A stretch of DNA of 8,479 nucleotides, taken from Methylophaga sp. Its GTDB lineage: Bacteria; Pseudomonadota; Gammaproteobacteria; Nitrosococcales; Methylophagaceae. Shown in pieces: positions 1 to 7,088 of this stretch; the first letter of the stretch is position 1; the number at the start of each line of letters is the position of its first letter. A program made the position numbers and the translations under genes. Below the pieces are notes generated by a model that made no database searches, was not told the origin of the DNA, and saw nothing but the letters and a program-made list of their open reading frames with translations. The DNA is taken from assembly GCA_014762585.1 (NCBI GenBank), contig JABURN010000007.1, positions 1-8,479 of the forward strand, written 5' to 3'.

Positions 1-653
1 GATTCACTGACCCCCATGACTTCTCCGATCTCCTTCAATTTCAGCTCGTCATTATAATACAGGCTCATCAGCAGCCGCTCCCGCTCAGGCAGGCCGTCAA
101 TAGCCTGTGCCAGGGCGACCTGGAAATCATCATCCTGAACTTCGTCATCCGGTGAGGCCGGTGCGGCTGTCAGAGGGTGGGCCTGGGTTTCATCGTTATC
201 GGTGAACTCATCCAGACTGAATAACTGATGTCCGGTCGAATCCTGCAGATGCTGGTGATAATCGCTGAGATTGAGCCCTAAGGCCGCGGCGACTTCAGCA
301 TCGGTGGCGTTACGGCCTTTGTACTGTTCGATTTCACGCATCTTCTCGGAAATTTCGCGTGCTTTTTTATGCACTGAGCGAGGCGCCCAGTCATTGCGGC
401 GGATTTCATCGAGCATGGCACCACGAATGCGAATACCGGCGTAGGTCTCAAAACTGGCACCCTGGGAGGCATCGAACTGATGCGACGCATCGAGCAGGCC
501 GATCATGCCGGCCTGAATCAAGTCCTCAACGTCGACTGATGGCGGCAGGCGTGCTATCAGATGATAGGCGATACGTTTGACCAGTGCCGCATGCTGTTCG
601 ACCAGTGCCGATTTTGATTGTCCTGATGCGTACATGGCAGCTCCGCTGTTCAT
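1..653 (-). CDS. fliA: RNA polymerase sigma factor FliA (sigma-28), 3' end cut by window
   Basis: Alternative sigma factor that directs RNA polymerase to late flagellar promoters (flagellin, motor and chemotaxis genes); in the family it is held inactive by FlgM until the hook is complete. I translated this frame by hand: 217 full codons are visible and the frame is open to the window edge, so roughly the last 20-30 residues of region 4.2 are missing. Region 2 is clear (LVKRIAYHLIARLPPSV about residues 24-40, then VEDLIQAGMIGLLDA and IRIRGAMLDEIRRNDWAPRSV to about 94). An acidic linker around 148-176 is followed by the region 4 helices (GLPERERLLMSLYY, then LKEIGEVMGVSE). The ATG at 653 overlaps the fleN stop in an ATGA junction. 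A second ATG at 635 has a better ribosome binding site (GGAG at 644-641, 5-base spacing) and gives a protein starting MYASGQ, which resembles some pseudomonad starts. Identity is certain; the start is not. It closes the flhA-flhF-fleN-fliA block. Confidence 0.95.
   Translation of the reverse strand, partial: MNSGAAMYASGQSKSALVEQHAALVKRIAYHLIARLPPSVDVEDLIQAGMIGLLDASHQFDASQGASFETYAGIRIRGAMLDEIRRNDWAPRSVHKKAREISEKMREIEQYKGRNATDAEVAAALGLNLSDYHQHLQDSTGHQLFSLDEFTDNDETQAHPLTAAPASPDDEVQDDDFQVALAQAIDGLPERERLLMSLYYNDELKLKEIGEVMGVSE
641..644 (-). promoter_or_regulatory. Ribosome binding site favouring the second fliA start
   Basis: GGAG on the minus strand lies 5 bases before the ATG at 635-633. The upstream ATG at 653 has only a weak GGAA-type match. 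This site argues that translation may begin at 635, leaving a 14-base gap after the fleN stop instead of an ATGA overlap. Seen in the sequence; use of the site is inferred. Confidence 0.5.
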
Positions 654-1522
654 GCCATTTCCATACTTGCCTGAATTAATCTCTCTACAAAAAACTCCAT
701 ATGTCCACGCGGCTGCTTCTGCACCGGCCAGTATTCGATTTTTTTGGCCAGATGGGCAAAGGCGGTTGCCGCTTTGCTGCGTGGGTAGGCATCAACCACG
801 CTGCGTTGTTTTTTGACGGCACTGCGTAAATCGTCATCGAAGGGCACGATGCCCATAAAATCGAGCGTCACGTCGAGAAAGCGGTCACATACCAGCGCAA
901 TCTTATCGAATAGTTCACGACCTTCCTGCACGCTGCGGCTCATATTGGCGATCACATGAAAGCGTTCGACACCGTGTTCACGGCTCAACAGCTTGATTAA
1001 AGCATAGGCATCGGTGATTGAGGCCGGTTCATCGCAGACCACGACAATGACTTCCTGCGCAGCTTTACTGAAACTGACCACGCTGTCAGCAATGCCCGCA
1101 GCGCTGTCGATCAGCAGTACATCGATGTGTTGATCCATTTCACTGAAAGCCTGAATCATGCCGGCGTGTTCAGCGGTGCTGAGTTCAGCCATTTTCTGAA
1201 CGCCGGAAGCGGCCGGTATGATTTTCAGGCCAGCCGGTCCTTCAACGATAATGTCTCTGAGGCTTTTGCTGCCGTCGAGCACATGCAGCAGATTGTATTG
1301 TGGATGCAGACCCAGCATGACGTCGATATTAGCCAGACCCAGGTCGGCATCAAGCAGCACCACTTCCTTACCCATTGAGGCCATCGCGACACCCAGGTTG
1401 ACGGTCACATTGGTCTTGCCGACACCGCCTTTACCGCTGGCAATGGCAATGACCTTGACCGGGCGCGGGGGGTTGAGCTGGCGACGCAGGCCGGCGGCCT
1501 GATCCTGGGAATTTTCAGCCAT
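650..1522 (-). CDS. fleN: Flagellar number regulator FleN/FlhG, MinD-like ATPase
   Basis: ParA/MinD-family ATPase that limits the number of polar flagella. In the family it stimulates the FlhF GTPase, and in Pseudomonas and Vibrio it also antagonises the master activator FleQ/FlrA. The chosen start gives 290 residues. An N-terminal DQAAGLR (residues 7-13) matches the DQAxxLR motif known to activate FlhF. The deviant Walker A KGGVGKT is at 31-37, DADLGLAN at 58-65 and the Walker B-like DVLLIDSAAG at 134-143. The C-terminus (HMEFFVERLIQASMEMA) looks like an amphipathic membrane-targeting helix. The frame stays open upstream to 1576, but the ATG at 1522 begins MAENSQ as in homologues and has GGAGG upstream, so the longer form inside flhF is unlikely. 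It overlaps the flhF stop by 8 bases and fliA by 4 bases if fliA starts at 653. All expected motifs are intact. Confidence 0.96.
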   Translation of the reverse strand: MAENSQDQAAGLRRQLNPPRPVKVIAIASGKGGVGKTNVTVNLGVAMASMGKEVVLLDADLGLANIDVMLGLHPQYNLLHVLDGSKSLRDIIVEGPAGLKIIPAASGVQKMAELSTAEHAGMIQAFSEMDQHIDVLLIDSAAGIADSVVSFSKAAQEVIVVVCDEPASITDAYALIKLLSREHGVERFHVIANMSRSVQEGRELFDKIALVCDRFLDVTLDFMGIVPFDDDLRSAVKKQRSVVDAYPRSKAATAFAHLAKKIEYWPVQKQPRGHMEFFVERLIQASMEMA

Positions 1523-2717
1523 AGGCGGCAAAACCTCCGTAACTGGACAGGGTTTGCGGGTCCAGTTGTTGTTCATCGTTCATCAGTTCACTGGCCTGAT
1601 TGACAAGAGTGTTGGGTCGGGCCAGGCTTAAATCTTCCGGCACCTGCTGACCGTTAGCGACATAGGCCAGCGGCATATGATGGCGAATCATCGCGGAGAT
1701 GGCGCCGCCCAGGCTGCTGGCTTCATCAGTTTTGGTCAATATACAGCCACTCAGGTCAAGGTGCGAGAAGGCTTTAATAATATCATCCATAGCGCTGCTC
1801 TGGGTGTTGGCAGACAGGGTCAGCAGGGTTTTCACTCTGGGTGACTGCTGTTTGAGCAGGGCGAATTTTTCGGTCAGTTGCATATCCCGCTGATTCATTC
1901 CCGCAGTATCTATCAGGATAAAGCGGCGATCAAGCAGGTCGGCCAGTGTTTCAGAGAGCTCGGCATGACTGCGGGCAACACGGATAGGCACGCCCAGGAT
2001 GCGGGCATAGCTGCGCAGTTGTTCCTGACCGCCGATGCGGTAGCAGTCGGTGGTAACCAAAGCGACCTGACGGGCACCATGTTTCAGTGCACAGCGTGCG
2101 GCCAGCTTGGCAATCGTGGTGGTTTTACCCACACCGGTCGGTCCCACCAGCGCATAAATTCCGCCCTGTGACAGAAAGTCCTGATCCGACAGGCGGAGCT
2201 GGCTGGCCAGACGCCCCATGGACTGACGCCAGGCGGTTTCCAGATCATCGATGCCGGCCATCTGGCTGGTAATGGCTTTGGCGATTTCAACGTCCACGCC
2301 CATGCGCAGGAAGCGTTTCAATAATTGCATCTGGGTTGGGCTCTGACGCTCCATATCTTTCCAGGTCAGATCTGACAGCTGGTTCTGCAACATGTCACGC
2401 AGACTGGCGATTTCCCGGCGCATCTGTACCAGGGTCGGCTCCTGCGACCAGATGTTTTCCTTCGGCGCAGGCTTGGGCGCTTCGTAACGTGGTTCCGGCG
2501 ATGGGTTGATTTCCACTTTGGGTTGCTGCGGAGGTTCATCCATCAGCGGCTGTGACTGGCGGCGGAACTGGGTCTCGTCGTAATCAGTCGCGGCAACAAT
2601 TTCAATACCGCCATCGACACGGGTATTGGACAGGATCACGGCATCGGGTCCCAGTACTTCCCGGACCTCGCGAATAGCCTGACGGACGTCAGCAGCCTGG
2701 AAACGTTTGATTTTCAT
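1515..2717 (-). CDS. flhF: Flagellar placement GTPase FlhF (SRP-type)
   Basis: Signal-recognition-particle-type GTPase that marks the cell pole for flagellar assembly and helps recruit early basal-body parts; FleN/FlhG stimulates its GTP hydrolysis. The protein has 400 residues. The N-terminal domain (1-45) begins MKIKRFQAADVRQAI and contains LGPDAVILSN, the typical FlhF opening. Residues about 48-92 form a low-complexity, proline- and glutamine-rich linker. A helical N-domain follows (about 95-180), then the NG GTPase core: P-loop GPTGVGKT at 192-199, TTDCYRIGG at 222-230, DTAG at 270-273, and TKTD at 328-331 followed by SSLGGAIS. At 400 residues it is shorter than the long Vibrio-type forms, mostly because of the short linker. 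The start ATG at 2717 has GAGG 9 bases upstream. It follows flhA by 25 bases and overlaps fleN by 8, fitting co-production of the two partners. Confidence 0.97.
   Translation of the reverse strand: MKIKRFQAADVRQAIREVREVLGPDAVILSNTRVDGGIEIVAATDYDETQFRRQSQPLMDEPPQQPKVEINPSPEPRYEAPKPAPKENIWSQEPTLVQMRREIASLRDMLQNQLSDLTWKDMERQSPTQMQLLKRFLRMGVDVEIAKAITSQMAGIDDLETAWRQSMGRLASQLRLSDQDFLSQGGIYALVGPTGVGKTTTIAKLAARCALKHGARQVALVTTDCYRIGGQEQLRSYARILGVPIRVARSHAELSETLADLLDRRFILIDTAGMNQRDMQLTEKFALLKQQSPRVKTLLTLSANTQSSAMDDIIKAFSHLDLSGCILTKTDEASSLGGAISAMIRHHMPLAYVANGQQVPEDLSLARPNTLVNQASELMNDEQQLDPQTLSSYGGFAAYG
1534..1538 (-). promoter_or_regulatory. Ribosome binding site for fleN inside flhF
   Basis: GGAGG on the minus strand, 11 bases before the ATG at 1522 and inside the last codons of flhF. 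It supports the 1522 start over the longer in-frame ATG at 1576. The spacing is slightly long, which may be offset by coupling through the overlapping flhF stop (inference). Confidence 0.6.
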
Positions 2718-2742
2718 AAATCACAACCTCAATCTGTCACAT

Positions 2743-4827
2743 TCAGCGGCCGATATTGGCCACAATCCTGATTTGTTTGTTGTCCGGTATCTCGTTGTAG
2801 GACAACACGTTCAGGCCCGGAATCGAGTGGCGGATAAAGCGTGAAATCCAGCTTCTCAAGCCCGCCTGTACCACCAGGATGGCAGCATCGCCTGTCATTT
2901 CCTGTCTTTGCGTGACTTCCTGCAGATTCTTGTGCATGTTCTCCGCCAGACCAGGTTCGAGGCTTGCGCCACCCTCACCGGATGCCTGAAGAGTCTTCAG
3001 CAAAATCTGTTCCAGTTCGGGATCGAGCGTGATGATCGGCAGTTCATTCGAAGTGCCATTGATGTGCTGGATAATCGAATGACTCAGCGCCATGCGGGTT
3101 GCTGCGGTAATCGCTTCCGGATCCGGGTTACGTGCCGCCTGTTCCGAGATCGATTCGGTAATGGTGCGGATATCGCGAACCGGAATATTTTCTTCCAGCA
3201 GGTTCTGCAGCACTTTCTGCACCGTGCCCAGCGGCACGGTGTCAGGCACCAGGCCTTCAACCAGCTTGGGCGCAGATTTGGCCAGGTTATCCAGCAGGTG
3301 CTGCACTTCTTCACGGCCCAGCAGATCATGGGCGTGGTTGTTCAGAATTTTGCTCAGATGGGTGGCGATGACGGTATCAACATCGACTACGGTATAGCCC
3401 TGGGCCTGAGCATGTTCACGCTGGCTGGTTTCGATCCAGACCGCATCGAGGCCAAAGGCCGGGTCCTGGGTGTTAATGCCATCCAGGGCGCCAAAAACCT
3501 GACCCGGATTAATCGCCAGCATCCGGTCGGGATAGACTTCGGCTTCACCGAATGTGACGCCGAACAGGGTAATTTGATAGGCAGTCGGTGCCAGATCCAG
3601 ATTATCCCGGATATGTACCGGTGGAATCAAAAAGCCCATTTCCTGGGAAATTTTCTTACGTATGCCTTTGATTCGGTTCATTAACTGACCGCCCTGGTTT
3701 TTATCGACCAGCGGAATCAGACGGTAGCCGACTTCCAGCCCAATCGGATCGACCGGGCTCAAGTCATCCCAGCTCAGTTCACGCTGCTCACGGGGTGTTT
3801 CCTGCTGCGGCTGCTGTGCGGCGATTTCCGCAGCGGTGGCAGCTTTTTGACGTTGATGCAGGTACCAGGCGGTGCTACCACCAATCGCTGCCAGGATCAG
3901 GAATGGAATATTGGGCATGCCCGGAATCAGGCCCATGCCGCCGATGATGGCGGAGGTAATCGCCAGGGTTTTAGGATTACTGGTGAGCTGTCCGATGATT
4001 TGCTCACCCATATCCTGTTCCTTGGTGGAACGGGTAATGAGCAGGCCGGCAGCAGCAGCTAGCAGCAGGGATGGGATCTGGGCCACCAGGCCATCACCGA
4101 TGGTGAGCAGCGTGTAGTACTGGGCAGCCTGGGCAAAGGTCAGCTCATGCTGGGCGACACCGATGATGAAACCACCGATGATGTTGATAAAAAGGATCAG
4201 AATACCGGCGATGGCGTCACCGCGGACGAACTTACTGGCACCGTCCATCGAACCGTAGAAATCGGATTCCTGCATGATTTCTTCACGACGGCGGCGGGCT
4301 TCGTCCTGATCAATCAGGCCCGCATTCAGATCGGCGTCAATCGCCATTTGTTTACCGGGCATGGAATCCAGGGTGAAGCGGGCACTGACTTCGGCGATAC
4401 GGGTGGCACCTTTGGTGACCACAACGAAGTTGATAATGACAAGAATGGCAAATACCACGAAACCGACGGCATAGTTACCGCCGATGACGAACTCACCGAA
4501 GGCTTCGATCACATTACCCGCAGCCGCGGTGCCGGTGTGACCCTCCAGCAGAATGATCCGGGTTGAAGCCACGTTCAGTGCCAGCCGCAGCAGAGTCGCG
4601 ATCAGCAAAATACTGGGAAAAGCCGCAAAGTGGAGCGGTTTGAGCATGTAGATACTGGCCAGCACAATCACCAGCGAGAGGGCGATATTGAAGGTAAACA
4701 GCATGTCCAGCATGAAGGCCGGCAGTGGCAGGATTACCATGGCCAGCAGGGCCACCAGCAGCATCGGCGTAGCTAAATGTCCGTTTACTACTGAGCGAAA
4801 ACGGGCAGCCAGTACGTTGTTTTCCAT
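2743..4827 (-). CDS. flhA: Flagellar export gate protein FlhA
   Basis: Largest integral membrane subunit of the flagellar type III export gate; it forms a nonameric ring, couples proton flow to export, and its cytoplasmic domain docks chaperone-substrate complexes. The protein has 694 residues from the chosen ATG. The N-terminal half shows about eight hydrophobic segments (roughly 21-40, 43-61, 68-90, 115-137, 204-226, 240-265, 286-303, 305-323). The FHIPEP family signature is at about 143-164 (RIAEVSARF, LDSMPGKQMAID). Asp204 in GDAIAG corresponds by context to the conserved Asp208 of Salmonella FlhA, important for proton coupling. A linker rich in Q, E and A (about 327-350) leads to the soluble C-terminal domain. 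The frame opens with a TTG at 4842, but the ATG at 4827 has AGGA at a 6-base spacing and is preferred. It lies 68 bases after flhB and 25 before flhF. Confidence 0.97.
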   Translation of the reverse strand: MENNVLAARFRSVVNGHLATPMLLVALLAMVILPLPAFMLDMLFTFNIALSLVIVLASIYMLKPLHFAAFPSILLIATLLRLALNVASTRIILLEGHTGTAAAGNVIEAFGEFVIGGNYAVGFVVFAILVIINFVVVTKGATRIAEVSARFTLDSMPGKQMAIDADLNAGLIDQDEARRRREEIMQESDFYGSMDGASKFVRGDAIAGILILFINIIGGFIIGVAQHELTFAQAAQYYTLLTIGDGLVAQIPSLLLAAAAGLLITRSTKEQDMGEQIIGQLTSNPKTLAITSAIIGGMGLIPGMPNIPFLILAAIGGSTAWYLHQRQKAATAAEIAAQQPQQETPREQRELSWDDLSPVDPIGLEVGYRLIPLVDKNQGGQLMNRIKGIRKKISQEMGFLIPPVHIRDNLDLAPTAYQITLFGVTFGEAEVYPDRMLAINPGQVFGALDGINTQDPAFGLDAVWIETSQREHAQAQGYTVVDVDTVIATHLSKILNNHAHDLLGREEVQHLLDNLAKSAPKLVEGLVPDTVPLGTVQKVLQNLLEENIPVRDIRTITESISEQAARNPDPEAITAATRMALSHSIIQHINGTSNELPIITLDPELEQILLKTLQASGEGGASLEPGLAENMHKNLQEVTQRQEMTGDAAILVVQAGLRSWISRFIRHSIPGLNVLSYNEIPDNKQIRIVANIGR

Positions 4828-4833
4828 CCAATT

Positions 4834-4837
4834 TCCT
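4834..4837 (-). promoter_or_regulatory. Ribosome binding site setting the flhA start
   Basis: AGGA within AAAGGAAA on the minus strand, 6 bases before the ATG at 4827. It places the start five codons after the in-frame TTG at 4842, which would itself contain this site. Confidence 0.7.
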
Positions 4838-4865
4838 TTCAAGCAGTCAGTCGGGATGCCACGAT

Positions 4866-4885
4866 GCCGGTCGGCTTTAACCGGC
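4866..4885 (-). other. Intercistronic stem-loop between flhB and flhA
   Basis: On the minus strand GCCGGT pairs perfectly with ACCGGC around an 8-base loop. It sits 10 bases after the flhB stop and 38 bases before the flhA ATG, in the longest intergenic gap of the window (4828-4895). No T-run follows the stem, so it does not look like an ordinary intrinsic terminator. It could be a processing or stability element, a weak attenuator, or chance; only the pairing is seen. Confidence 0.4.
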
Positions 4886-4895
4886 TTAGAACATG

Positions 4896-6032
4896 TTATG
4901 CATCACGTCTCAAATCATCAGGTATTGGCAGGTCTTCCGTATTCAGATGCGGTTTGTTGCCACCCTGTTTCCGGTAGCGACGCAACTGGAACACAAACGC
5001 CAATACTTGAGCTACTGCAATATATAGACCAGATGGAATCTCATCGCCGATTTCAGTCGAATAATAAACTGCCCGGGTCAGCGGCGGCGCAGACAGAATG
5101 GGCACTTCGTTGTGTTCGGCGACCATGCGGATTTGCTGTGAGATCAGATCGGCACCCTTGGCGACAACCACCGGCGCGCCGGATTTAGTTTGATCGTATT
5201 TCAGGGCCACGGCGTAGTGGGTCGGGTTGGTGATAACCACATCAGCAGAAGGAATATCCTGCATCATCCGCTGCTGCGACATTTGAACCTGCATACGGCG
5301 AATACGGCCCTTGACCTCGGGGTTACCCTCGCTGTCCTTCATCTCGTCTTTGACTTCCTGCTTGGTCATGCGCAACTGACGGGTGTGATTCCAGAGCTGG
5401 AACGGCACATCAACTACCGCAATCAGGATCAGGCTGGCGGTAATGGCGAGAAACACCCACAGCGTCAGATATCCGAGGTCAGCCATGGCCACTTCGACTT
5501 CCTGCCGGCCCAGTGTCAATAATTGGTCGCGAATACCCCACAGAATCGCCGTGGAAATGGCGCCGACCAGGATAAATTTACCCAGCGCTTTAGCCAGCTC
5601 AATCAGCCCCTGCGGACCAAAAATACGTTTCAGGCCTTTGAGCGGACTCATACGCTCGCCCTTGGGCGCCATGGCCTGACCGGAGAAGTTCCAGCCACCG
5701 ATCAGTGCCGGTGCGGCGAGGGCGGCGACCAACGTGACAGCGAGGAAAATGCCGATATCAAAAGCCATGATTTCGACACTCTGAATGAAGGTGCTCACCA
5801 TCGCATCGGTATCAAACAGCTGCTTGCGGGTCAGGCTGAAGGAGAGCGCCATCACCTCACCCAGATCGGCGACGATATTCTCGCCGACAAAGAACAGCGT
5901 GACCGCACTGAGGATCATCACCAGTACGGTCGTCAATTCACGGGATCGGGGAACCTGACCTTTCTCTCGCGCCTCTTCAAGGCGCTTGGCCGTGGGCTCT
6001 TCTGTTTTTTCCTGTCCGCTTTCTTCAGCCAT
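4896..6032 (-). CDS. flhB: Flagellar export switch protein FlhB
   Basis: Export-gate membrane protein that switches the type III apparatus from rod/hook to filament substrates when the hook is complete. The protein has 378 residues. The N-terminus MAEESGQEKTEEPTAKRLEEAREKGQ is the usual cytoplasmic lead. Four hydrophobic segments follow (about 34-54, 88-112, 147-168, 187-210), then the charged linker (MTKQEVKDEMKDSEGNPEVKGRIR, about 222-245). The self-cleavage site NPTH is at 269-272, the same numbering as N269-P270 in Salmonella FlhB, followed by YAVALKYD. The intact motif predicts normal self-cleavage. A polar tail continues after the last conserved block, to the end at RRDA. It starts inside fliR through an 8-base ATGGCTGA overlap with no strong ribosome binding site, so translational coupling to fliR is likely (inference). 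Confidence 0.97.
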   Translation of the reverse strand: MAEESGQEKTEEPTAKRLEEAREKGQVPRSRELTTVLVMILSAVTLFFVGENIVADLGEVMALSFSLTRKQLFDTDAMVSTFIQSVEIMAFDIGIFLAVTLVAALAAPALIGGWNFSGQAMAPKGERMSPLKGLKRIFGPQGLIELAKALGKFILVGAISTAILWGIRDQLLTLGRQEVEVAMADLGYLTLWVFLAITASLILIAVVDVPFQLWNHTRQLRMTKQEVKDEMKDSEGNPEVKGRIRRMQVQMSQQRMMQDIPSADVVITNPTHYAVALKYDQTKSGAPVVVAKGADLISQQIRMVAEHNEVPILSAPPLTRAVYYSTEIGDEIPSGLYIAVAQVLAFVFQLRRYRKQGGNKPHLNTEDLPIPDDLRRDA

Positions 6033-6807
6033 CTTGTTCTACCAGCAAACGCGCGGTCTGCAGCATCGTGTCACTCATATCAACAATGTGCTCGCCGACC
6101 AGCGGCAAAGTCACCATAATGATGACAAAGCCCAGAATGATGGTCATCGGGAAACCGATAGAGAAGGGACTGATCTGGGGCGCTGCCCGCGACAGAATCC
6201 CGAACGCCAGGTTGACCATCATCAGGGAACCTATCGCCGGTAATGCAATTATGACACCAGCCGCATACATCCAGCTTGCCTGGGCGGCGACATCACGAAA
6301 ATCGGTGGCAGTGAGTCCTGTCGGACCCACCGGCATCGCGCTGAAGCTTTCATACATCACCTGAATCAGCACCAGATGGCCGTCAATGGTGACAAAAATC
6401 AGGGTCACCATCACCAGGTAAAGCTGACTGATCACCGGCACCATGACACCGTTCTGCGGATCGACCATCGATGCAAAACCCAGACCCATCTGCATGGCAA
6501 TGATCTGACCGGCCACAATAAAGGCGTTGAACAGCAGCTGAAGAATAAAACCCATGCAGGCGCCAATCAGGATTTGCTGGGCAATGATTAAAAGACCGGT
6601 GGCACTTAAAGGATCGACCACCGGCATGTCGGTGGAGATGCCGGGAATAATCACCATGCTGACGGCCAGAGCGAGTAACAGACGGGCCCTCGCACTGACA
6701 AAGTTACTGCTGAAAATCGGCGCTACCATCACCATGGCGGCGATACGGAAAAACGGCCAAAGATAACTGCCCAGCGCGCCGGTGATTTCAGCAATGCTGA
6801 ATTCCAT
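6025..6807 (-). CDS. fliR: Flagellar export gate protein FliR
   Basis: Integral membrane protein of the export-gate core; in structures of the family one FliR joins five FliP and four FliQ in a helical complex inside the basal body. The protein has 260 residues, normal for the family, and is very hydrophobic with about six membrane segments. Recognisable stretches are the N-terminal RIAAMVMVAPIFSS (21-34), the conserved block GQIIAMQMGLGFASMVDPQNG without gaps at 100-120, and VNLAFGILSRAAPQ (198-211). The ATG at 6807 lies 11 bases after the fliQ stop and has no clear Shine-Dalgarno match, suggesting re-initiation by ribosomes finishing fliQ. Its last eight bases are shared with the start of flhB. 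Confidence 0.96.
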   Translation of the reverse strand: MEFSIAEITGALGSYLWPFFRIAAMVMVAPIFSSNFVSARARLLLALAVSMVIIPGISTDMPVVDPLSATGLLIIAQQILIGACMGFILQLLFNAFIVAGQIIAMQMGLGFASMVDPQNGVMVPVISQLYLVMVTLIFVTIDGHLVLIQVMYESFSAMPVGPTGLTATDFRDVAAQASWMYAAGVIIALPAIGSLMMVNLAFGILSRAAPQISPFSIGFPMTIILGFVIIMVTLPLVGEHIVDMSDTMLQTARLLVEQDG

Positions 6808-6818
6808 TTGCAGGCGGC

Positions 6819-7088
6819 CTAGCCGATCAGAAAGGGAATATCTTCAAACAAACGCCGGCTGAAGCTGATCAGCATGCTCAGCATCCAGGGACCCGCCACC
6901 ATCAGTACCAGCAGCGTGATAAACAGCTTGGGAATAAAGGTCAGCGTCTGTTCATTAATCGAGGTGGCAGCCTGAAACATGCTCACCAGCAGGCCGATAA
7001 ACAGGGCGGGCAACAGAATCGCAGCGATCAATACGCTGATGATCTGCAGGGTCTGTTGCATCACGGTCAGTACAGTTTCCGGTGTCAT
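6819..7088 (-). CDS. fliQ: Flagellar export gate protein FliQ
   Basis: Small inner-membrane subunit of the flagellar type III export gate, packing around the FliP-FliR core. The 89-residue length is exactly what the family shows. It starts [17 protein letters not shown] and has two hydrophobic hairpin segments (about 15-38 and 50-75) separated by the conserved polar stretch [17 protein letters not shown] (about 39-55). The ATG at 7088 overlaps the fliP stop in an ATGA junction, a standard coupling arrangement for this pair; fliR follows 11 bases downstream. Nothing unusual was seen. Confidence 0.96.
   Translation of the reverse strand: MTPETVLTVMQQTLQIISVLIAAILLPALFIGLLVSMFQAATSINEQTLTFIPKLFITLLVLMVAGPWMLSMLISFSRRLFEDIPFLIG

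Noticed and set aside
1523..1576. Longer fleN start at 1576 (18 extra residues)
   Set aside because: The extension lies within flhF, has no good ribosome binding site of its own, and reads unlike FleN N-termini; the 1522 start has GGAGG and the family-like MAENSQDQA opening.
2908..3684. Long open frame (258 codons) on the plus strand, opposite flhA
   Set aside because: It lies wholly antisense to a clear flhA. Its translation is rich in R, Q and H with no recognisable domain, as expected of a shadow of a GC-rich coding strand.
4147..4566. Open frame of 139 codons on the plus strand, opposite flhA
   Set aside because: Its D-, G- and T-rich composition mirrors the hydrophobic membrane segments of FlhA on the other strand; it has no domain and no neighbours on that strand.
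4828..4870. Possible sigma-54 promoter (TGGCAT followed later by TGCT) upstream of flhA
   Set aside because: The GG and GC elements are about 14 bases apart instead of the required 10, so it does not fit the -24/-12 pattern.
4850..4880. Possible sigma-28 promoter (TAAAGCCG) upstream of flhA
   Set aside because: The -35-like TAAA is present, but the -10 position reads GGCATCCC, a poor match to GCCGATAA.
4866..4885. Intrinsic terminator after flhB
   Set aside because: The 6-bp stem is real but no T-rich tract follows on the minus strand, so it is listed only as a stem-loop.
5523..6119. Open frame of 198 codons on the plus strand, opposite flhB and the end of fliR
   Set aside because: Antisense shadow of flhB and fliR with no family pattern or supporting context.
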